Origin: Rhizobiaceae bacterium
GTDB taxonomy: Bacteria > Pseudomonadota > Alphaproteobacteria > Rhizobiales > Rhizobiaceae
DNA length: 64,000 nucleotides
Assembly: GCA_023953775.1 (NCBI GenBank)
Contig: JAMLJD010000019.1
Coordinates: 1 to 64,000, forward strand
Direction of reading: 5' to 3'
A program made the position numbers and the translations under genes. Positions 1 through 8,621 of this stretch are shown in pieces (the first letter of the stretch is position 1; each line of letters begins with the position of its first letter). Under the pieces are notes generated by a model. That model saw nothing but the letters and a program-made list of their open reading frames with translations, ran no database searches and had not been told where the DNA came from.

Positions 1-1316
1 TGGATGTAGCCGTCGGGATGCAGCACGCCGAGGTCGCCGGAATGGAACCAGCCGCCGGCGAAGGCCTCCTCGGTCGCCGCGCGGTTCTTCAGGTAGCCGC
101 GCATGACGATATTGCCGCGGAACATGACCTCGCCGATCGTCTCGCCGTCGGCCGGAACCCGCTGCATGTTCTCGGGGTCCATCACGGTCAGGTCCTCCAG
201 CGCGGCGTAGCGCACGCCCTGGCGCGCCTTCTTCTGCGATCGCGCCTCCTTGTCGAGTGCGTCCCATTCGCCGCGCCATTCGTTGACGACGGCCGGACCG
301 TAGGTCTCGGTCAGGCCGTAGAGATGCGTCACCGCGAAGCCGGCATCGGCCATTGCAGCCAGCACGGCCTCGGGCGGCGGCGCGGCGGCGGTGTTGAAGG
401 TGACGTTCTGGTCGAAGGCGCGCTTTTCGTCCTCCGGCGCATTGATCAGCGTCGACATGACGACCGGCGCGCCGCACAGATGGGTCACGCCGTGGTCGGC
501 GAGCGCGTCGTACATCGCGGCGGCGCGGACCCAGCGCAGGCAGACATGCGTCCCCGCCTGGATCGCCAGCGTCCAGGGGAAGCACCAGCCGTTGCAGTGG
601 AACATGGGCAGCGTCCACAGATAGACGCAGTTCCTGCCCATGCCGGCATGGATCGTGTTGGCATAGGCCATCAGGGCGGCGCCGCGGTGGTGGTAGACGA
701 CGCCTTTCGGATTGCCGGTTGTCCCCGAGGTGTAGTTCAGCGCGATCGCGTCCCACTCGTCGTCCGGCATCGACCAGGCGTAGTCCGCGTCGCCCTCGGC
801 GACCAGCGCTTCATAGTCCAGAGAGCCGATCGGCGCGCCCTTGGGATAGGGCGCGTCGTCGGCATATTCGGGATCGTCGAAGTCGATCACCAGCGGCGTG
901 ACCTTGGCGATGGCCAGTGCCTCCTTCATGACCGACGAAAACTCGCGGTCGACGATGAGCACCTTGGTGTCGGCGTGGTCGAGCTGGAAGGCGATGATCG
1001 CCGCGTCGAGGCGGGTGTTCAGGGAATGCAGCACCGCCTTGGTCATAGGCACGCCGAAATGCGCCTCGAGCATGGGCGGCGTGTTGGACAGCATGACGGA
1101 GACGGTGTCGCCCTTGCCTATTCCTCGCCTGGCGAGCGCCGAGGCGAGCTTCAGCGAACGCTGCCAGAACTCTTCATAGGTCAGCCGCTGCGCGCCGTGG
1201 ATGATCGCCACCTGGTCGGGAAAGACCTTGGCGGCCCGCTCGAGATAGGAGAGCGGCGTCAGGGCCTGGAAATTGGCCGCGTTCTTGTCGAGATCGATAT
1301 CGTAGGCGCTGGTCAT
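1..1316 (-). CDS. acyl-CoA synthetase (AMP-binding), partial at C-terminus
   Basis: Adenylate-forming enzyme that activates a carboxylic acid to its acyl-CoA. About 438 residues lie in the window and the C-terminal part runs off the left edge; relatives are roughly 540 residues. The phosphate-binding loop YTSGTTGNPKG is near residues 195-205, followed by MFHCNGW and LTETYGP, typical of medium-chain acyl-CoA and methylmercaptopropionyl-CoA (DmdB-like) ligases. The ATG at 1314-1316 follows GGGAGGGACC, a good ribosome site. The substrate cannot be read from the sequence, so DmdB is only one possibility. Confidence 0.9.
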   Translation of the reverse strand, partial: MTSAYDIDLDKNAANFQALTPLSYLERAAKVFPDQVAIIHGAQRLTYEEFWQRSLKLASALARRGIGKGDTVSVMLSNTPPMLEAHFGVPMTKAVLHSLNTRLDAAIIAFQLDHADTKVLIVDREFSSVMKEALAIAKVTPLVIDFDDPEYADDAPYPKGAPIGSLDYEALVAEGDADYAWSMPDDEWDAIALNYTSGTTGNPKGVVYHHRGAALMAYANTIHAGMGRNCVYLWTLPMFHCNGWCFPWTLAIQAGTHVCLRWVRAAAMYDALADHGVTHLCGAPVVMSTLINAPEDEKRAFDQNVTFNTAAAPPPEAVLAAMADAGFAVTHLYGLTETYGPAVVNEWRGEWDALDKEARSQKKARQGVRYAALEDLTVMDPENMQRVPADGETIGEVMFRGNIVMRGYLKNRAATEEAFAGGWFHSGDLGVLHPDGYI

Positions 1317-1379
1317 CTGGTCCCTCCCGGATATCGTCTTTTAAGCACGGGACGACGCTTCCGTCATCCGCCGAGCCGG

Positions 1380-2153
1380 TCATGCGGCGAGAATGTCTCC
1401 CAGCCCGTCATGGATGAGCTTCAGCGCGATGATCAGCACCATGGTGTACATGAAGGGATAGAAGATCTCCGGCCTGAGCCGCCTGACGATCCATGCGCCG
1501 GCGAGCGTGGCGAGCGGCGCAACAGGCATCAGAGCGGCCGAAGCGGCGAGATTGGTCGTGTCGAACTGGCCGAGCGCGAAATAGGGGACCAGCTTCACGG
1601 CGTTGACCACGGCGAAGAAGATCACACTGGTGCCGGTATAGACGGGCGGCGGCTGCCTCAGCGGCAATGCGTAGATCTGGTACGGCGGTCCGCCCGCATG
1701 CGCGACGAAGGAGGTGAAGCCTGAGATCGTGCCCCACAGCGTGCCGGCGGCGGCGCTTTCGGTGCGTACGCGCTCCGACCGCGCGATCTTCTGGCTCAGC
1801 CAGCGCAGGAAGAACAGCAGCGCCACGATGCCGACGATGAGGCGTACCATGCCGACGGTGACGATCGCCGCGGTTGCCCAGCCGATGGCGATGCCGAGCA
1901 TGCCGCCGGGCAGGGTGTTGCGAAGCGTCGTGCGGTCGAAGGTTCCCCGCCAGGTCCACAGCGACACGCCGTCCATGACGACGAGGATCGGAAGCAGGAT
2001 CGCCGCGGCCTGCACCGGCGACACGACCAGCGACATCAGCGGCACGCCCATCAGCGCCATTGCGCCGCCGAAGCCGCCTTTCGACATGCCGATGAGGATC
2101 ACCGCCGGGACGGCGGCGGCAAAGAACAGCGGGTCGGAAAGAAGCGATGTCAT
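1380..2153 (-). CDS. TauE/SafE-family membrane permease
   Basis: Integral membrane protein of 257 residues with about eight hydrophobic segments. It opens with a helix followed by IGMSKGGFGG, the glycine-rich motif of the TauE/SafE (DUF81) family, and repeats a similar signature mid-protein at SGFTSFVAHAGGPP. The family is linked to export of sulfite, sulfonates or other organic anions; the substrate here is unknown. The ATG at 2153 was chosen because residues upstream of it are arginine-rich and look untranslated, although its ribosome site is weak. It lies just upstream of the acyl-CoA synthetase on the same strand. Confidence 0.88.
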   Translation of the reverse strand: MTSLLSDPLFFAAAVPAVILIGMSKGGFGGAMALMGVPLMSLVVSPVQAAAILLPILVVMDGVSLWTWRGTFDRTTLRNTLPGGMLGIAIGWATAAIVTVGMVRLIVGIVALLFFLRWLSQKIARSERVRTESAAAGTLWGTISGFTSFVAHAGGPPYQIYALPLRQPPPVYTGTSVIFFAVVNAVKLVPYFALGQFDTTNLAASAALMPVAPLATLAGAWIVRRLRPEIFYPFMYTMVLIIALKLIHDGLGDILAA

Positions 2154-2326
2154 CGGCGGGTCGTTTCGCTCTACCCGCATTTTCCGGAGTTGGCGAGGGC
2201 GAAGCAGTCGGGCCGGCGCATCGGCGTGGCCGTCGGCCCGCCTGTTCAACGCGTGAGGATTGGTCTATGCCGCATTCCCACCAATTTTTCGCGCCAATCC
2301 CGGCTGCAACTGGTCTCAGGAACGCC

Positions 2327-2983
2327 ATGACACCGCCTCAGGCGCCAAATCGCTGCCGCATCGTGCTCGTGACCCCTCCGGTTGCGGATGCCGCCGCATT
2401 GAAGTCGGTGCTGGGTGATGTTCTGGCGGCGGGCGACGTCGCCTCGGTCATCCTCCCGCAATACGATCTCGACGAGGAGCAGTTCGAGACATTGGCCGCC
2501 GCTCTGATCGAGCCGATCCAGGCAGCCGGCGCGGCGGCCATGATCGCCGGCGAAAGCCGGGTGGCGTTCCGGGTCGGCGCCGATGGCATCCATGTCGAGG
2601 GCAGGGCGGCCCTCGCCGACGCGATGGAGCGGCACTCCGGCCGTCTGATGGTCGGGGTCGGTGGTGCGAAGAGCCGCGACGACGCCCTCATGCTCGGCGA
2701 GTATCAGCCGGACTATCTGTTCTTCGGCCGGTTCGGCTACGACAACCGGCCGGAACCACATGCGCGCAACATCGCCCTTGGCCGGTGGTGGTCGGAGATG
2801 ACACAGGTACCCTGCATCGTGCTCGGCGGCTCGTCGATCGAGTCCGCGGTCGAGGTGGCGCGCACTGGAGCGGATTTCGTCGCCCTGTCCTCGGCCGTGT
2901 TTGCCGATGCCTCCACGGCGGCCGAGCGCGTTGCCGAGGTGAACGCCCTGCTCGACGCGCCCGAATTCATGTTCGACGGGTGA
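2327..2983 (+). CDS. thiamine phosphate synthase-like (ThiE/TenI fold) protein
   Basis: A 218-residue TIM-barrel protein of the ThiE/TenI superfamily. Recognisable barrel strands include GADGIHVEG, MVGVGGAKSRDDA, DYLFFGRFGY, CIVLGGSS and ADFVALSSAVF. Residues that bind substrate in true ThiE are altered: the usual HLGQ is HVEG and the TxTK loop is absent, so genuine thiamine phosphate synthase activity is doubtful. AGGA precedes the ATG at 2327; an in-frame ATG at 2267 is an alternative. It is spaced four bases from the Sel1-repeat gene and probably co-transcribed with it. Confidence 0.75.
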   Translation: MTPPQAPNRCRIVLVTPPVADAAALKSVLGDVLAAGDVASVILPQYDLDEEQFETLAAALIEPIQAAGAAAMIAGESRVAFRVGADGIHVEGRAALADAMERHSGRLMVGVGGAKSRDDALMLGEYQPDYLFFGRFGYDNRPEPHARNIALGRWWSEMTQVPCIVLGGSSIESAVEVARTGADFVALSSAVFADASTAAERVAEVNALLDAPEFMFDG

Positions 2984-2986
2984 CCC

Positions 2987-3958
2987 ATGACGCGCCTGCC
3001 TTCCACCGTACTTGCCTCCCTGATAGCGATCGCCTGTGTGCTCGGCGGGTCGCCGTTGTCGAGCGATCGCGCGATGGCGGCCACGGCGCAGGAAGCGGAG
3101 CCCGAGACGGTCGATCCCGAACGCTTCGGCCAACGCCAGCCGGATCGTGCGTTCGGCGCGTTTCAGCGTGGCCTCTACATCACTGCCCTCAATCTTGCGC
3201 TGCCGCGGGCCAGGGAAGGCGATCCGGCCGCGCAGACGCTGGTCGCGGAAATCTACGCCCGGGGGCTGGGGATCGCGCGCGACGAGAAGGAGGCCGCGCA
3301 CTGGTATGCCGAGGCCGCCGGCAACGGCGTTCCCGAAGCCCAGTTTCAGTATGCGCTGATGCTGCTCGATGGCCGTTTCGTCGAGGCCGACGCCGACCAG
3401 GCGTTCAAGCTGATGGAAAAGGCCGCCGATGCCGGCAATCCGATGGCGCAGTTCAACTACGCTCAGATGGTGCTGGAGCGGGAAAGCGGCGTCTGGGCGC
3501 AGGAAAAGGCGGTCGCCTATTTCCAGCTCGCGGCCGATTCCGGCCTCCCCGACGCCCAGTACGCGATGGCCGAGATCTATGCGCAGGGGGTCGGTGGCAC
3601 CGCCAAGGACGAGAAGCGGGCGCGCGACATGCTGGTCAGGGCAGCGCGCCAGAACTACGACACCGCGCAACTGATGCTGGGGACGTGGCTGGTCGAGGGG
3701 ATCGGCGGCGAGAAGAACCTGGAAGCGGGATTCCAGTGGCTGCTGCGCGCCGCCCAGAGCGGCAATGTCGCGGCGCAGAACCGGCTCGCCAAGCTCTTCT
3801 GGTTCGGACTCGGCACGGAAGGCGATTCCATCAAGGCGGCCGCCTGGTACATCAAGGCGCGCCGCGCCGGCCTGTTCGACCGTGAACTGGAGCTGCTGCT
3901 CGACGGCCTGACGCCTGAGGAACAGCGCGAGGCGATCCAGGCCGCCAACCGGCTGTGA
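2987..3958 (+). CDS. exported Sel1-like repeat (SLR) protein
   Basis: 323 residues starting with a signal peptide (hydrophobic core about 8-22, likely cleavage after AMAA). The rest is a chain of about six Sel1-type helical repeats with the pattern A-x-x-x-Y-A-x-G-x-G, for example IYARGLGIARDEKEAAHWY and IYAQGVGGTAKDEKRA. Such solenoids usually mediate periplasmic protein contacts; rhizobial ExoR is a known SLR example, but identity with ExoR is not claimed. The gene starts three bases after the ThiE-like stop. Confidence 0.88.
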   Translation: MTRLPSTVLASLIAIACVLGGSPLSSDRAMAATAQEAEPETVDPERFGQRQPDRAFGAFQRGLYITALNLALPRAREGDPAAQTLVAEIYARGLGIARDEKEAAHWYAEAAGNGVPEAQFQYALMLLDGRFVEADADQAFKLMEKAADAGNPMAQFNYAQMVLERESGVWAQEKAVAYFQLAADSGLPDAQYAMAEIYAQGVGGTAKDEKRARDMLVRAARQNYDTAQLMLGTWLVEGIGGEKNLEAGFQWLLRAAQSGNVAAQNRLAKLFWFGLGTEGDSIKAAAWYIKARRAGLFDRELELLLDGLTPEEQREAIQAANRL

Positions 3959-4048
3959 CGCGTCTCTCTTGCCTCGCAACGCGAATTGTGGTCTTGGGAG
4001 CGCCAAAATCAGCCCGGCGCGGCAAACCTCTCTTTCCGGAACAATCCC

Positions 4049-4615
4049 ATGGCCAAGATCAACGGCAACGAAATCCGTCCCGGCAACGTCATCGAGCACG
4101 ATGGCGGCCTCTGGGTGGCGGTAAAGACCAACGCGGTCAAGCCCGGCAAGGGCGGCGCCTACAACCAGGTCGAACTGAAGAACCTCATCAACGGGACCAA
4201 GCTCAACGAGCGCTTCCGCGCCGCCGAGACGGTCGAGAAGGTCCGTCTCGAGCAGAAGGACTTCACCTTCCTCTACGAGCAGGGCGAGGCGCTGGTCTTC
4301 ATGGATCAGGAAAGCTACGAGCAGCTCGAGCTCGACAAGGATTTCGTCGGCGAGCGCTCCGCTTTCCTGCAGGATGGCATGACCGTCACGGTCGAGCTCC
4401 ACGAGGAGCGGCCGATCGGCGTCTCGCTGCCCGACCAGGTGACGCTCGCGATCACCGAGGCCGATCCCGTGGTCAAGGGGCAGACGGCGGCGTCGTCCTA
4501 CAAGCCGGCGGTGCTTGAGAACGGCGTGCGCGTCATGGTCCCCCCCTTCATCTCGTCGGGCGAGCGGATCGTCGTCGACACCAACGAAATTACCTATATC
4601 CGCCGCGCCGACTGA
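4049..4615 (+). CDS. efp: elongation factor P
   Basis: 188-residue EF-P, which enters the ribosomal E site to relieve stalling at polyproline stretches. The N-terminal KOW-like domain carries the loop [10 protein letters not shown] with Lys34, the residue that is beta-lysylated in other bacteria. Two OB-fold domains follow, ending in [13 protein letters not shown]. Length matches the family. No EpmA-type ligase is in the window. The chosen ATG (4049) begins the conserved [12 protein letters not shown]; in-frame codons upstream encode no conserved sequence. Confidence 0.97.
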   Translation: MAKINGNEIRPGNVIEHDGGLWVAVKTNAVKPGKGGAYNQVELKNLINGTKLNERFRAAETVEKVRLEQKDFTFLYEQGEALVFMDQESYEQLELDKDFVGERSAFLQDGMTVTVELHEERPIGVSLPDQVTLAITEADPVVKGQTAASSYKPAVLENGVRVMVPPFISSGERIVVDTNEITYIRRAD

Positions 4616-4646
4616 GGCGCGGGACCAGCCTGATCGGAAGGTTTGA

Positions 4647-5438
4647 ATGGCGCGTTCGGCGATCATAAACGTCATGGTGCAGACGGCGATGAAAGCCGGC
4701 CGCTCGCTGGCGCGCGACTTCGGCGAGGTGCAGAACCTGCAGGTCTCGCTCAAGGGCCCCGGCGACTATGTCAGCCAGGCCGACCGCAAGGCCGAGGACA
4801 TCATCTATACGGAGCTCTCGAAGGCGCGTCCGGGCTATTCCTTCCTGATGGAGGAGCGCGGCGCGGTGGAGGGCGACGACGCCCAGCACCGCTGGATCGT
4901 CGATCCGCTCGACGGCACGACGAACTTCCTGCACGGTATCCCGATCTTCTCGATATCGATCGCACTGGAGCGCCAGGGCCAGCTCGTCGCCGGCGTGATC
5001 TTCAATCCGGCGATGGACGAGCTCTACACCGCAGAGCGCGGTGGCGGCGCTTTCCTTAACGACCGGCGCATGCGTGTGGCGGCGCGGCGCAAGCTGTCCG
5101 ATACGGTGATCGGCACTGGCATCCCGCATCTCGGCCGCGGCGAGCACGGCAAGTCGCTTGTCGAGCTTCGCAACGTCATGGCCGAAACCGCGGGTATCCG
5201 CCGGCTCGGGTCGGCGGCTTTGGATCTCGCCTATGTCGCGGCCGGACGTATGGACGGTTTCTGGGAGCGCAGCCTGTCGGCATGGGATCTCGCCGCCGGC
5301 ATCCTGATGGTGCGCGAGGCAGGCGGATTCTGCACCGCGATCGACGGCGGCGACAGCATGCTCGACGACGGCACCATCGTCGCCGGCAACGAGGACGTCC
5401 ACAAGGCCCTTCTGGCGACGCTGAAACGGCCGGCCTGA
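4647..5438 (+). CDS. inositol monophosphatase family protein
   Basis: 263-residue Mg-dependent sugar-phosphate phosphatase of the SuhB/IMPase family. The metal-binding motif DPLDGTTNF is at residues 86-94, the upstream acidic metal ligand lies in MEERG (about 69-72), and the second signature WDLAAGILMVREAGG begins at 213. These are the full catalytic sets. AGGTTTGA precedes the ATG. It follows EF-P by 31 bases on the same strand, an order frequent in Rhizobiales. The physiological substrate may be inositol-1-phosphate or another phosphoester. Confidence 0.93.
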   Translation: MARSAIINVMVQTAMKAGRSLARDFGEVQNLQVSLKGPGDYVSQADRKAEDIIYTELSKARPGYSFLMEERGAVEGDDAQHRWIVDPLDGTTNFLHGIPIFSISIALERQGQLVAGVIFNPAMDELYTAERGGGAFLNDRRMRVAARRKLSDTVIGTGIPHLGRGEHGKSLVELRNVMAETAGIRRLGSAALDLAYVAAGRMDGFWERSLSAWDLAAGILMVREAGGFCTAIDGGDSMLDDGTIVAGNEDVHKALLATLKRPA

Positions 5439-5467
5439 GCTGAGCCGCGCGGCGTCCGCAAAGGATG

Positions 5468-6376
5468 TCAGCTCCGTTGCGCGGCGAGAAATTCCCGACC
5501 CGAATTGACGATCGCCTGCCGGCTCGTTTCCCGCGGCGTCCACGAGAATGCGCGCATGAAGCGCGACGGATCGACCGTTAGTTCGGCAAGCAGCGTCTCG
5601 ACCGTCTCGCCCTTGCCGGTTGCGCGCGCCACCAGCCGCAACAGGGCGGGGGGCATCGGCAATATCCTGCGCGGCAGGCCCATGCCCTCGCGCAGCCAGC
5701 CGACGATTTCCGGCATCGTCACCGTCCCGGCGTCCGAAATCTCGTAGGTGCCGCTCGCGGCATCGGTGGCCGGATCGATCGCAGCCGCGATGCCGTCGCA
5801 CAGATTGCCGACCGAGATCAGCGACCTCCGGCTGGCGATAGAGCCGAAGGGCAAGGGCATACCCGATGCCGCCAGCCTCTGGAGGCCGTGCCAGTTGGCC
5901 GGCGCGTCGGCGCCGTAGACGAGCGGTGGTCGCAATGCGATGCCGCTGCGGCCGGGATGGTCGGCAAAGCGCGCTACATGTGCTTCGGCCGCCAGCTTCG
6001 AGCGGCCATAGGCCGACGGGGCCTTTTCCGTCAGCCCGGCATAGATGCTGCTGACGAAGACCAGGCGACGGGCCTTCGCTGCCATGGCTGCTTCGGCGAG
6101 CCGCGCGGTGCCCCGGTCGTTGGTTTCGGCATGGATATCGTCGCGTCCGGGCCCGGTCCTGTGGGCCGCGCCCGCCAGATGGACGACAGCATCTATTCCG
6201 TCGAGAGCGGCGGTCCAGTCGGTCGCCCGTCCGATCTCGCCGACCGGCACGAAGGACGTCGCACCCGGCCTCGTCCTGCGCCCGGCTTCCACGACCGCAT
6301 GGCCGCGGGCAACGAGGCGGGGCACAAGGTGCCGGCCGACGAAACCGGTCGCTCCGGTCACCAGCACACGGCTCAC
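5468..6376 (-). CDS. NAD-dependent epimerase/dehydratase family protein
   Basis: 302-residue extended short-chain dehydrogenase. TGATGFVGRH near the N-terminus is the dinucleotide-binding glycine motif, VVHLAGAAH the middle strand, and YGRSK supplies the catalytic Tyr and Lys. Similar proteins act on nucleotide sugars; the substrate is not evident. The GTG at 6374-6376 was chosen because AGGGAGAGC sits just upstream and the Rossmann strand starts immediately. It is convergent with the phosphatase gene and divergent from the MotA-like gene. Confidence 0.88.
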   Translation of the reverse strand: MSRVLVTGATGFVGRHLVPRLVARGHAVVEAGRRTRPGATSFVPVGEIGRATDWTAALDGIDAVVHLAGAAHRTGPGRDDIHAETNDRGTARLAEAAMAAKARRLVFVSSIYAGLTEKAPSAYGRSKLAAEAHVARFADHPGRSGIALRPPLVYGADAPANWHGLQRLAASGMPLPFGSIASRRSLISVGNLCDGIAAAIDPATDAASGTYEISDAGTVTMPEIVGWLREGMGLPRRILPMPPALLRLVARATGKGETVETLLAELTVDPSRFMRAFSWTPRETSRQAIVNSGREFLAAQRS

Positions 6377-6490
6377 GGCAGCTCTCCCTGCAACATGAAT
6401 TCGCCCTGCGGCGCGGTGCCTTTCAATTTCGTCACAATTCCGTTTAGAGTCGCCCACAACCTAGTGGCAAAAGGGAATCGGGGCGCGCCT

Positions 6491-7516
6491 ATGGCATTCT
6501 TGCGATCGATGGGCAGTGACGACGTGACCGACGAGGTCGAGTACGACCCGCGCAACCTGTCCAGCCCGCAGGTTTTCCTGCTGTCGATGCTGATCTTCCT
6601 GGCCATTTCGGGCTTCATCGCCGCCATTCTATACCGTCAGATATCATCCGCCTTCCAGACCAATCCCGGCCTCAACGGCCTGATCCTGGGTGTGCTGTTC
6701 GTCGGCATCGTGCTCGCCTTCCTGCAGGTTATCCGGCTATTCCGCGAAGTGCGGTGGGTCAACTCGTTTCGGGTCGGCGGCATGTCGCGCGATCCGGTGC
6801 TGCTCGCGCCGATGAAGATGCTCTTGAGCCGCGCCTCGACCATGTCGCTGTCGACGAGTTCGATGCGGTCGATCCTCGATTCGATCGCCACCCGGCTCGA
6901 CGAAAGCCGCGACATCTCGCGCTACCTGATCGGCCTCCTGGTCTTCCTCGGTCTGCTCGGCACGTTCTGGGGCCTGCTGCAGACGATTGGCTCGATCGGT
7001 GACACGATCCAGTCACTCGATCCGGCCTCCGGCGACACCAACGACGTGCTCGACGCGCTGAAATCCGGGCTCGCTGCGCCGCTCGCCGGCATGGGAACGG
7101 CGTTCTCCTCGTCGCTGTTCGGTCTCGCCGGCTCGCTGATCCTCGGCTTCCTCGATTTGCAGGCGGGTCGCGCGCAGACGCGGTTCTACACCGAACTGGA
7201 AAACTGGCTGTCGACGGTCACCGACCTCGGCTCGGACATGGCCGTGCAGGGCTCGGCGCAGTCGGGCTCGGCGGAGGAACTCAAGGCGCTGTCGGAACGG
7301 CTGCGCACGATGCAGGAGTCGGGCGGAGCCACCAATCCGCGCATCGCGGCGTCGATGGCGAGCCTGGCGGAAGGCATTTCCGGGCTGGTCAAGAACATGC
7401 GCTCCGAACAGCAGCTCATGCGCGACTGGGTCGAGGCCCAGGCCAGCGAGCAGAAGCAGTTGCGCACGACGCTCGAGAAGATCGCCGACGCCCTGAAGAA
7501 GCAGGGAAACGACTGA
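6491..7516 (+). CDS. MotA/TolQ/ExbB-type proton channel protein
   Basis: 341 residues with about four membrane helices (roughly 28-50, 60-82, 140-165 and 190-220). The segment FLGLLGTFWGLLQTIGSI is the channel-family signature of MotA/TolQ/ExbB. A long soluble C-terminal helix with many Glu/Lys/Gln follows. The stop is one base before the next start, so it forms a two-gene operon with an OmpA-domain partner, resembling a MotA-MotB stator. No flagellar genes are nearby, so a cell-envelope motor role is inferred. Confidence 0.88.
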   Translation: MAFLRSMGSDDVTDEVEYDPRNLSSPQVFLLSMLIFLAISGFIAAILYRQISSAFQTNPGLNGLILGVLFVGIVLAFLQVIRLFREVRWVNSFRVGGMSRDPVLLAPMKMLLSRASTMSLSTSSMRSILDSIATRLDESRDISRYLIGLLVFLGLLGTFWGLLQTIGSIGDTIQSLDPASGDTNDVLDALKSGLAAPLAGMGTAFSSSLFGLAGSLILGFLDLQAGRAQTRFYTELENWLSTVTDLGSDMAVQGSAQSGSAEELKALSERLRTMQESGGATNPRIAASMASLAEGISGLVKNMRSEQQLMRDWVEAQASEQKQLRTTLEKIADALKKQGND

Positions 7517-7517
7517 G

Positions 7518-8549
7518 ATGGCACTGGCTCGGGCGCGCCGCCGCGACAGGGGCATCGACTACTGGCCGGGCTTCGTCGACGCGCTGTCGACGCTGCTGCT
7601 TGCGATCATGTTCCTGCTGTCGGTCTTCGTCCTGGCGCAGTTCCTGCTCAGCCAGGAGATCAGCGGCCGCGATCAGGTCCTCAACCGCCTCAATACCCAG
7701 ATCAACGAGCTGACCCAGCTCCTGGCGCTGGAGCGCTCCAACAGCCAGGATCTCGAGGATTCGCTCGCCAATCTGCGCGCCTCGCTGAGCTCGGCCGAAA
7801 CCGAGCGGTCGCGGCTGCAGCAGCTTCTGGCGCGCGGCGCGGGCGCGGATGAGGAAGCGAATGCGCAGATCGGAGCACTCTCCGGACAGCTCGACACCGA
7901 GCGGCAGGTGAGCCAGCGCGCGCTGGCGCAGGTCGAGCTGCTCAATCAGCAGATCACGGCGCTGCGCCGCCAGATCGCGGCTCTGGAGGATGCGCTGGAG
8001 GTGTCGGAGACGCGCGACCGCGAATCCAACGCCAAGATCGCCGATCTCGGCCGCCGCCTCAACGTCGCCCTGGCGCAGCGCGTGCAGGAACTCAACCGTT
8101 ACCGGTCGGACTTCTTCGGCCGGCTGCGCGAGATCCTGTCGGACCGCGAGAACATCCGCATCGTCGGCGACCGCTTCGTGTTCCAGTCGGAGGTGCTGTT
8201 TCCCTCCGGCTCGGAGGTGATCAACGATGCCGGCCGCGACGAGATGAAGAAGCTCGCCGACGCGATCATCGACCTGCAGAAGGAGATCCCGCCGGAGATC
8301 AACTGGGTGCTGCGGGTCGACGGCCACACAGACAACATCCCCCTGTCGGGCACGGGCCGCTACCGCGACAACTGGGAATTGTCGTCGGCGCGCGCGACCT
8401 CCGTCGTCAAATACCTGATCGAAAATGGCGTGCCGGCGAACCGGCTGGTCGCGGCCGGCTTCGGCGAGTTCCAGCCGCTCGATCCGGCAGATACCGTCGA
8501 GGCGCGCAACCGCAACCGGCGCATCGAGCTCAAGCTGACCGAACGCTGA
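7518..8549 (+). CDS. MotB-like OmpA-domain, peptidoglycan-binding protein
   Basis: 343 residues: short basic cytoplasmic tail, one membrane helix at about 18-43 containing Asp21 (placed like the proton-carrying Asp of MotB), a long periplasmic coiled coil at about 50-195, and a C-terminal OmpA-like domain at about 205-343 with VDGHTDNIPL and NRRIEL. It should anchor the channel protein encoded just upstream to peptidoglycan. The coiled coil is longer than in flagellar MotB, so the pair is a relative of stators rather than MotAB itself. Confidence 0.9.
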   Translation: MALARARRRDRGIDYWPGFVDALSTLLLAIMFLLSVFVLAQFLLSQEISGRDQVLNRLNTQINELTQLLALERSNSQDLEDSLANLRASLSSAETERSRLQQLLARGAGADEEANAQIGALSGQLDTERQVSQRALAQVELLNQQITALRRQIAALEDALEVSETRDRESNAKIADLGRRLNVALAQRVQELNRYRSDFFGRLREILSDRENIRIVGDRFVFQSEVLFPSGSEVINDAGRDEMKKLADAIIDLQKEIPPEINWVLRVDGHTDNIPLSGTGRYRDNWELSSARATSVVKYLIENGVPANRLVAAGFGEFQPLDPADTVEARNRNRRIELKLTER

Positions 8550-8621
8550 GGCCGCGACCGGTCTTGCGGACGGGACGCGGATCGTGTCCTGTCCGTTCTC
8601 GATTTCAGCCGGAACCAGATC

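Noticed and set aside
18-1724. Long open frame on the plus strand opposite the acyl-CoA synthetase
   Set aside because: It is rich in Arg, Gly and His without recognisable domains and overlaps a clear enzyme on the other strand. High GC makes such antisense frames common.
2246-4753. Long minus-strand frame of 835 codons over the ThiE-like, Sel1 and EF-P genes
   Set aside because: It lies opposite three well supported genes and shows only shadow composition.
6491-8549. Zorya-type defence system
   Set aside because: The two proteins resemble ZorA/ZorB in general layout only, and no ZorC/D/E gene is beside them.
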